A stretch of DNA of 9,089 bases. Source: Chitinophagaceae bacterium. Lineage in GTDB: Bacteria > Bacteroidota > Bacteroidia > Chitinophagales > Chitinophagaceae. A program made the position numbers and the translations under genes. Below the pieces are notes generated by a model. The model saw only the letters and a program-made list of their open reading frames with translations, ran no database searches and was not told where the DNA came from. The stretch lies in assembly GCA_008080615.1 (NCBI GenBank), contig VIKJ01000036.1, positions 1-9,089 on the forward strand, written 5' to 3'. Below are positions 7,101-9,089 of this stretch, piece after piece; positions within the stretch are counted from its first letter, which is position 1, and each line of letters opens with the position of its first letter.

Positions 7101-7499
7101 CCAAATATCAAAACCACTACTTCATTAGTAGACTTTGTATTCCGTGCTTTGGCATACGAATACTTAGACAGAACCGACCTAGTACATGTGTTGGATAAAC
7201 CAACCATCGGCAATACCGGTGATGATGAAGGAGAAGCGGTTTTTTTGGGAAAGCCCGAACTCAGTAGCATTCGCGTAACAGCGCCTTCTGCTAACGCAAC
7301 ACCAGCAGTAGTTCCACAGTCTCAGAAATTACAAAGAGCTACAGCAGTAAAATCCGATGCAGGAATGGATGCAGTAAATGCACATGCAAAAGGAATGCAA
7401 AGTGATTCTCCATCTTGTAGTACATGCGGTCATTTAACCATCCGCAGCGGTACATGCTATAAATGTTTAAACTGCGGAACCAGTATGGGTTGCAGCTAG
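4131..7499 (+). CDS. nrdJ: Adenosylcobalamin-dependent (class II) ribonucleotide reductase
   Basis: A complete 1122-residue cytosolic class II reductase that makes deoxyribonucleotides using an adenosylcobalamin-generated thiyl radical, so it does not need oxygen. Key residues are all present: the radical cysteine in NPCSE (N387, C389, E391), its disulfide partner C400 eleven residues later in 'NTACNLASINL', and C180 in 'HACFILS'. This is the same triad and spacing as known for the Thermotoga enzyme. Other family blocks are 'NSPQWFNTGL', 'KYGSGVGTNFSQIRG', 'SGGTTRRAAKMV' and 'APTGTIG' (586-592). A lysine- and alanine/glutamate-rich linker (about 836-865) leads to a TSCPD-type domain (about 900-1020). 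The extreme C-terminus carries C1096, C1099, C1109, C1112, C1115 and C1121, a zinc-ribbon-like and redox tail expected to re-reduce the active site. No N-terminal ATP-cone is apparent. The ATG at 4131 is the only possible start, as an in-frame TAA lies at 4104-4106. The gene is probably monocistronic, ending at an intrinsic terminator. Confidence 0.96.
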   Translation: MSNPRTAKGLQFSRRFTQDGVSPFDMFEYDYRDSIIKNPNGEKVFEMNNVEVPKQWSQIATDILAQKYFRKAGVPQADGSLGRETSVKQVAHRMAHCWRVWGERYGYFASKDDAQVFYDELAYSILNQACVPNSPQWFNTGLHEVYGITGKPQGHYYVDPKDSKLKKSSNAYERPQPHACFILSVSDDLVNEGGIMDLWTREARIFKYGSGVGTNFSQIRGGGEKLSGGGTSSGLMSFLKIGDRAAGAIKSGGTTRRAAKMVCLDLDHPEIMEFINWKVGEEKKVAALVAAGYDNGYEGEAYATVSGQNSNNSVRIPNDFFKVLADDGDWELKARTDGRVMSKVPARKVWEEISYAAWRCADPGTQYDTTINEWHTCPKGGRINASNPCSEYMFLDNTACNLASINLRKFHDNDTNVFDVAGFEYTTRLWTTVLEISVLMAQFPSKEVAQLSYDYRTLGLGFANLGSMLMVSGIAYDSEEARGIAGGISAIMTGIAYKTSAEMASFLGAFDKYDDNKEDMLRVMRNHRAAAYDAMDAYVGLEIKPQGIKAKYCPDYILTAATKAWDDAVQLGEKHGYRNAQTTVIAPTGTIGLVMDCDTTGVEPDFALVKFKKLSGGGYFKIINESVPQALKNLGYNPAEALAIEQYAVGAANFEKAPYINNASLAAKGFTPAEIEKLNGAARSAFEIGFIFNRFTLGDECMQRLGFKEAEYSDWSFNLLEALGFSEEEIDAANDFVCGTMTIEGAPLLKEEHLSVFDCANKCGKKGERFIHAYGHIRMMAACQPFLSGAISKTINLPHEATIEEISDCYMLSWQLGLKANALYRDGSKLSQPLSTKSDKKKKATDTEAVAAEDAAVEASSESNIVDLSKLTVDELLEEVQKRMAASTDTKLKRQLSGIVEKKSLPAKRRGFTQKAKIGGQVIFLRTGEYMDGTLGEIFIDLAKEGSTLRSFMNCFAIAISVGLQYGVPLEEFVEKFVFTKFEPSGMVDHPNIKTTTSLVDFVFRALAYEYLDRTDLVHVLDKPTIGNTGDDEGEAVFLGKPELSSIRVTAPSANATPAVVPQSQKLQRATAVKSDAGMDAVNAHAKGMQSDSPSCSTCGHLTIRSGTCYKCLNCGTSMGCS

Positions 7500-7531
7500 T
7501 AACAAAAGTTAATCCTTGCCATTTGAAAGAG

Positions 7532-7560
7532 ACGTCCCGATAGTATCGGGGCGTTTTTTT
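7532..7560 (+). terminator. Intrinsic (rho-independent) terminator after the reductase gene
   Basis: A stem of nine pairs (7533-7541 with 7545-7553, one T-G wobble, stem core CCCGAT/ATCGGG) with a three-base loop (AGT at 7542-7544 region) is followed directly by a run of seven T (7554-7560). It sits 33 bp after the reductase stop codon and separates that gene from the downstream hydrolase gene, which therefore needs its own promoter. Confidence 0.9.
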
Positions 7561-7615
7561 ATTGTGATAAATTGTATATTTATTAGCCCCAAATTATACG
7601 ATCAACTTATTTATT

Positions 7616-9089
7616 ATGCTGAATATTCAAGTAGAAGAATTGAAAAAATTAATCAATTACACTATTTCTATGTTGGTTGCATTTTGTTTTTTTACCCATT
7701 CATTGAGCGCCCAACAACTCCATTTTCCCGCTAAAAATTTTACCGATAGTGCTACATTAGCCAATCAAATTCCAGCATTGGCTATTCAAGTATTGGAGCA
7801 ATTTAAAACATCCAAGGCTGATGATTATTTAGATCAATTATTTCGGTATCAGTTGGTTGCCAAGCAATACAAAGCTGCTCTGCAGACCATGGATAGTAAT
7901 AAGGCAGAAGTGGCTAAAGAAAAATGGGAGGGCGCCCCAGCATTAGGCATTCAGTTTTATACATATATGCTTACCATGATCAATTTGCCCAATAGCAACC
8001 AGTCTTTTGAGCAATTATATGAGTCTACATTGAATAAGGAGTATAGTAAACTTCCAGAATCGGCTAAATCATTTGTTGGTAGTTTTTTTTCTGCAGATGT
8101 AAAATCATTGAAGAAAACCTTTGATAATAATTTAAAAAAATACCGATCGGCAGGTGATAGTATTAGTTTAAATGATGCCAAACAATTGTGCAGAAATTTT
8201 AATTCTTACACTATTTATAGTAGGGTTAAAGCCATTGGTCTTAAACTACTCACAGCAATAGACAATGAAAAGTATTTTATCAAAGACAGTGTGCTGATTT
8301 CTGTAAAAGGTGGAGCAACACTTTCAGCTGTGCTGGTAAAATTAAAAAATAATCCTGCAAAATTACCAGCCGTGCTCATGTACAATATTTATGCTGGTGA
8401 AGGTGATTTGTCTACTGCTAAAACAGCAGCTGATAAAGGCTATTTAGGCATTGTTGTAAATACAAGAGGTAAAAAATTAAGTAAAGATAATATTGAGCCA
8501 TTTGAACATGATGCAGCAGATGCTTATGATATGTTAAGCTGGATTTCTAGTCATGAATGGTGTAATGGTTCTATAGGTATGTATGGAGGAAGTTATTTAG
8601 GATTTAGCCAGTGGAGTGCTGTAAAAAAAATGCACCCTGCTTTAAAAACAATTGTACCGCAGGTTGCTGTAGGAATAGGGATCGACTATCCTATGCATAA
8701 CAATGTATTTATGAGTTATATGCTTCAATGGATTCATTATGTACAAAATTCAAAATTAACCGATCAGGCAGATTTCGGGAATGCTCAAAAATGGGATCGC
8801 TTATTTAAAAGCTGGTATGTAAGTGGTACTGCCTTTAATACGCTGGATTCTTTGGATAACGCAAAAAATGTACTATTTCAAAGATGGTTAGCCCATCCTT
8901 CATATGATCAATACTGGCAAAGCATGGTTCCTTATCAACAGGAATTTGCCCAAATCAATATTCCCGTATTAACTACAACAGGCTATTTTGATGATGACCA
9001 ACGTGGAGCCATGTATTATTTTGATCAGCATCATCAATACAATAAAAAAGCGCAGCACTATTTATTGATTGGTCCCTATAACCATGGAG
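7616..9089 (+). CDS. Secreted CocE/NonD-family alpha/beta hydrolase (peptidase S15-like), cut at the right edge
   Basis: A frame open from ATG 7616 to the window end (491 full codons, no stop). Residues 1-32 form a signal peptide: charged n-region, hydrophobic 'MLVAFCFF' (19-26) and a likely cleavage after 'SLSA' before QQ (33-34), so the enzyme should be exported. Residues of about 33-215 are a helix-rich region I do not recognise. From about 220 the CocE/NonD hydrolase domain begins ('KDSVLISVKGGATLSAVLVK', 'LPAVLMYNIYAG'). The catalytic triad is complete: nucleophile Ser326 in 'MYGGSYLGFSQW' (GxSYxG), Asp459 in 'GYFDDDQ', and His490 in 'IGPYNHG', five bases from the end. The C-terminal jelly-roll domain expected in this family lies beyond the window. 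Members hydrolyse acyl, ester or amide bonds (cocaine esterase, glutaryl-7-ACA acylase, X-Pro dipeptidyl peptidase); the substrate here is unknown. A TATATTTA at 7575-7582 is a weak -7 candidate, without a matching TTG upstream. Confidence 0.88.
   Translation, partial: MLNIQVEELKKLINYTISMLVAFCFFTHSLSAQQLHFPAKNFTDSATLANQIPALAIQVLEQFKTSKADDYLDQLFRYQLVAKQYKAALQTMDSNKAEVAKEKWEGAPALGIQFYTYMLTMINLPNSNQSFEQLYESTLNKEYSKLPESAKSFVGSFFSADVKSLKKTFDNNLKKYRSAGDSISLNDAKQLCRNFNSYTIYSRVKAIGLKLLTAIDNEKYFIKDSVLISVKGGATLSAVLVKLKNNPAKLPAVLMYNIYAGEGDLSTAKTAADKGYLGIVVNTRGKKLSKDNIEPFEHDAADAYDMLSWISSHEWCNGSIGMYGGSYLGFSQWSAVKKMHPALKTIVPQVAVGIGIDYPMHNNVFMSYMLQWIHYVQNSKLTDQADFGNAQKWDRLFKSWYVSGTAFNTLDSLDNAKNVLFQRWLAHPSYDQYWQSMVPYQQEFAQINIPVLTTTGYFDDDQRGAMYYFDQHHQYNKKAQHYLLIGPYNHG

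Noticed and set aside
7516..7734. 72-codon plus-strand frame after the reductase gene
   Set aside because: It runs through the terminator hairpin and overlaps the start of the CocE-type hydrolase in another frame; it is a chance frame.

Overview
The window looks like chromosomal DNA of a Bacteroidota bacterium, most likely Chitinophagaceae-like. The basis is the AT-rich composition, the lack of clear Shine-Dalgarno sequences, a TTG-N19-TAnnTTTG-like promoter, and best-remembered resemblance of the class II ribonucleotide reductase, the group II GGGP synthase and the CocE-type hydrolase to Bacteroidota proteins. The genus assignment is inference. I see no mobile element, CRISPR array, rRNA or tRNA.

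The layout is strictly divergent around one 406-bp intergenic region (3725-4130). Every gene to its left is on the minus strand and every gene to its right is on the plus strand. On the left, the first gene is a geranylgeranylglyceryl phosphate synthase family protein (2963-3724). After a 150-bp gap comes a tightly packed minus-strand run: an exported rubrerythrin-like lipoprotein (2154-2813), a DUF2231-type four-helix membrane protein (1659-2144), a two-domain universal stress protein (769-1608), a small VTT/DedA-like membrane protein (229-750) and the N-terminus of a cation-transporting P-type ATPase (cut by the window at base 1). Gaps in this run are 9, 50, 18 and 32 bp, so it is probably one transcription unit. 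Its contents suggest a stress, redox and ion-homeostasis operon.

On the right is a complete 1122-residue adenosylcobalamin-dependent (class II) ribonucleotide reductase (4131-7499) with all catalytic cysteines, closed by a clear intrinsic terminator (7532-7560). Next is a secreted CocE/NonD-family alpha/beta hydrolase (7616 to beyond the window end). Its serine, aspartate and histidine are all visible before the sequence stops.

The least explained part is the divergent intergenic region. It holds four DnaA-box-like 9-mers within 77 bp (one a perfect TTATCCACA), an inverted repeat, and a good candidate promoter for the reductase. It could be a DnaA-responsive control region for the reductase or part of a replication origin. 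I do not see convincing evidence of a wholly new multi-gene system. The exported rubrerythrin missing one rubredoxin cysteine, and its operon, are the other points worth a second look.
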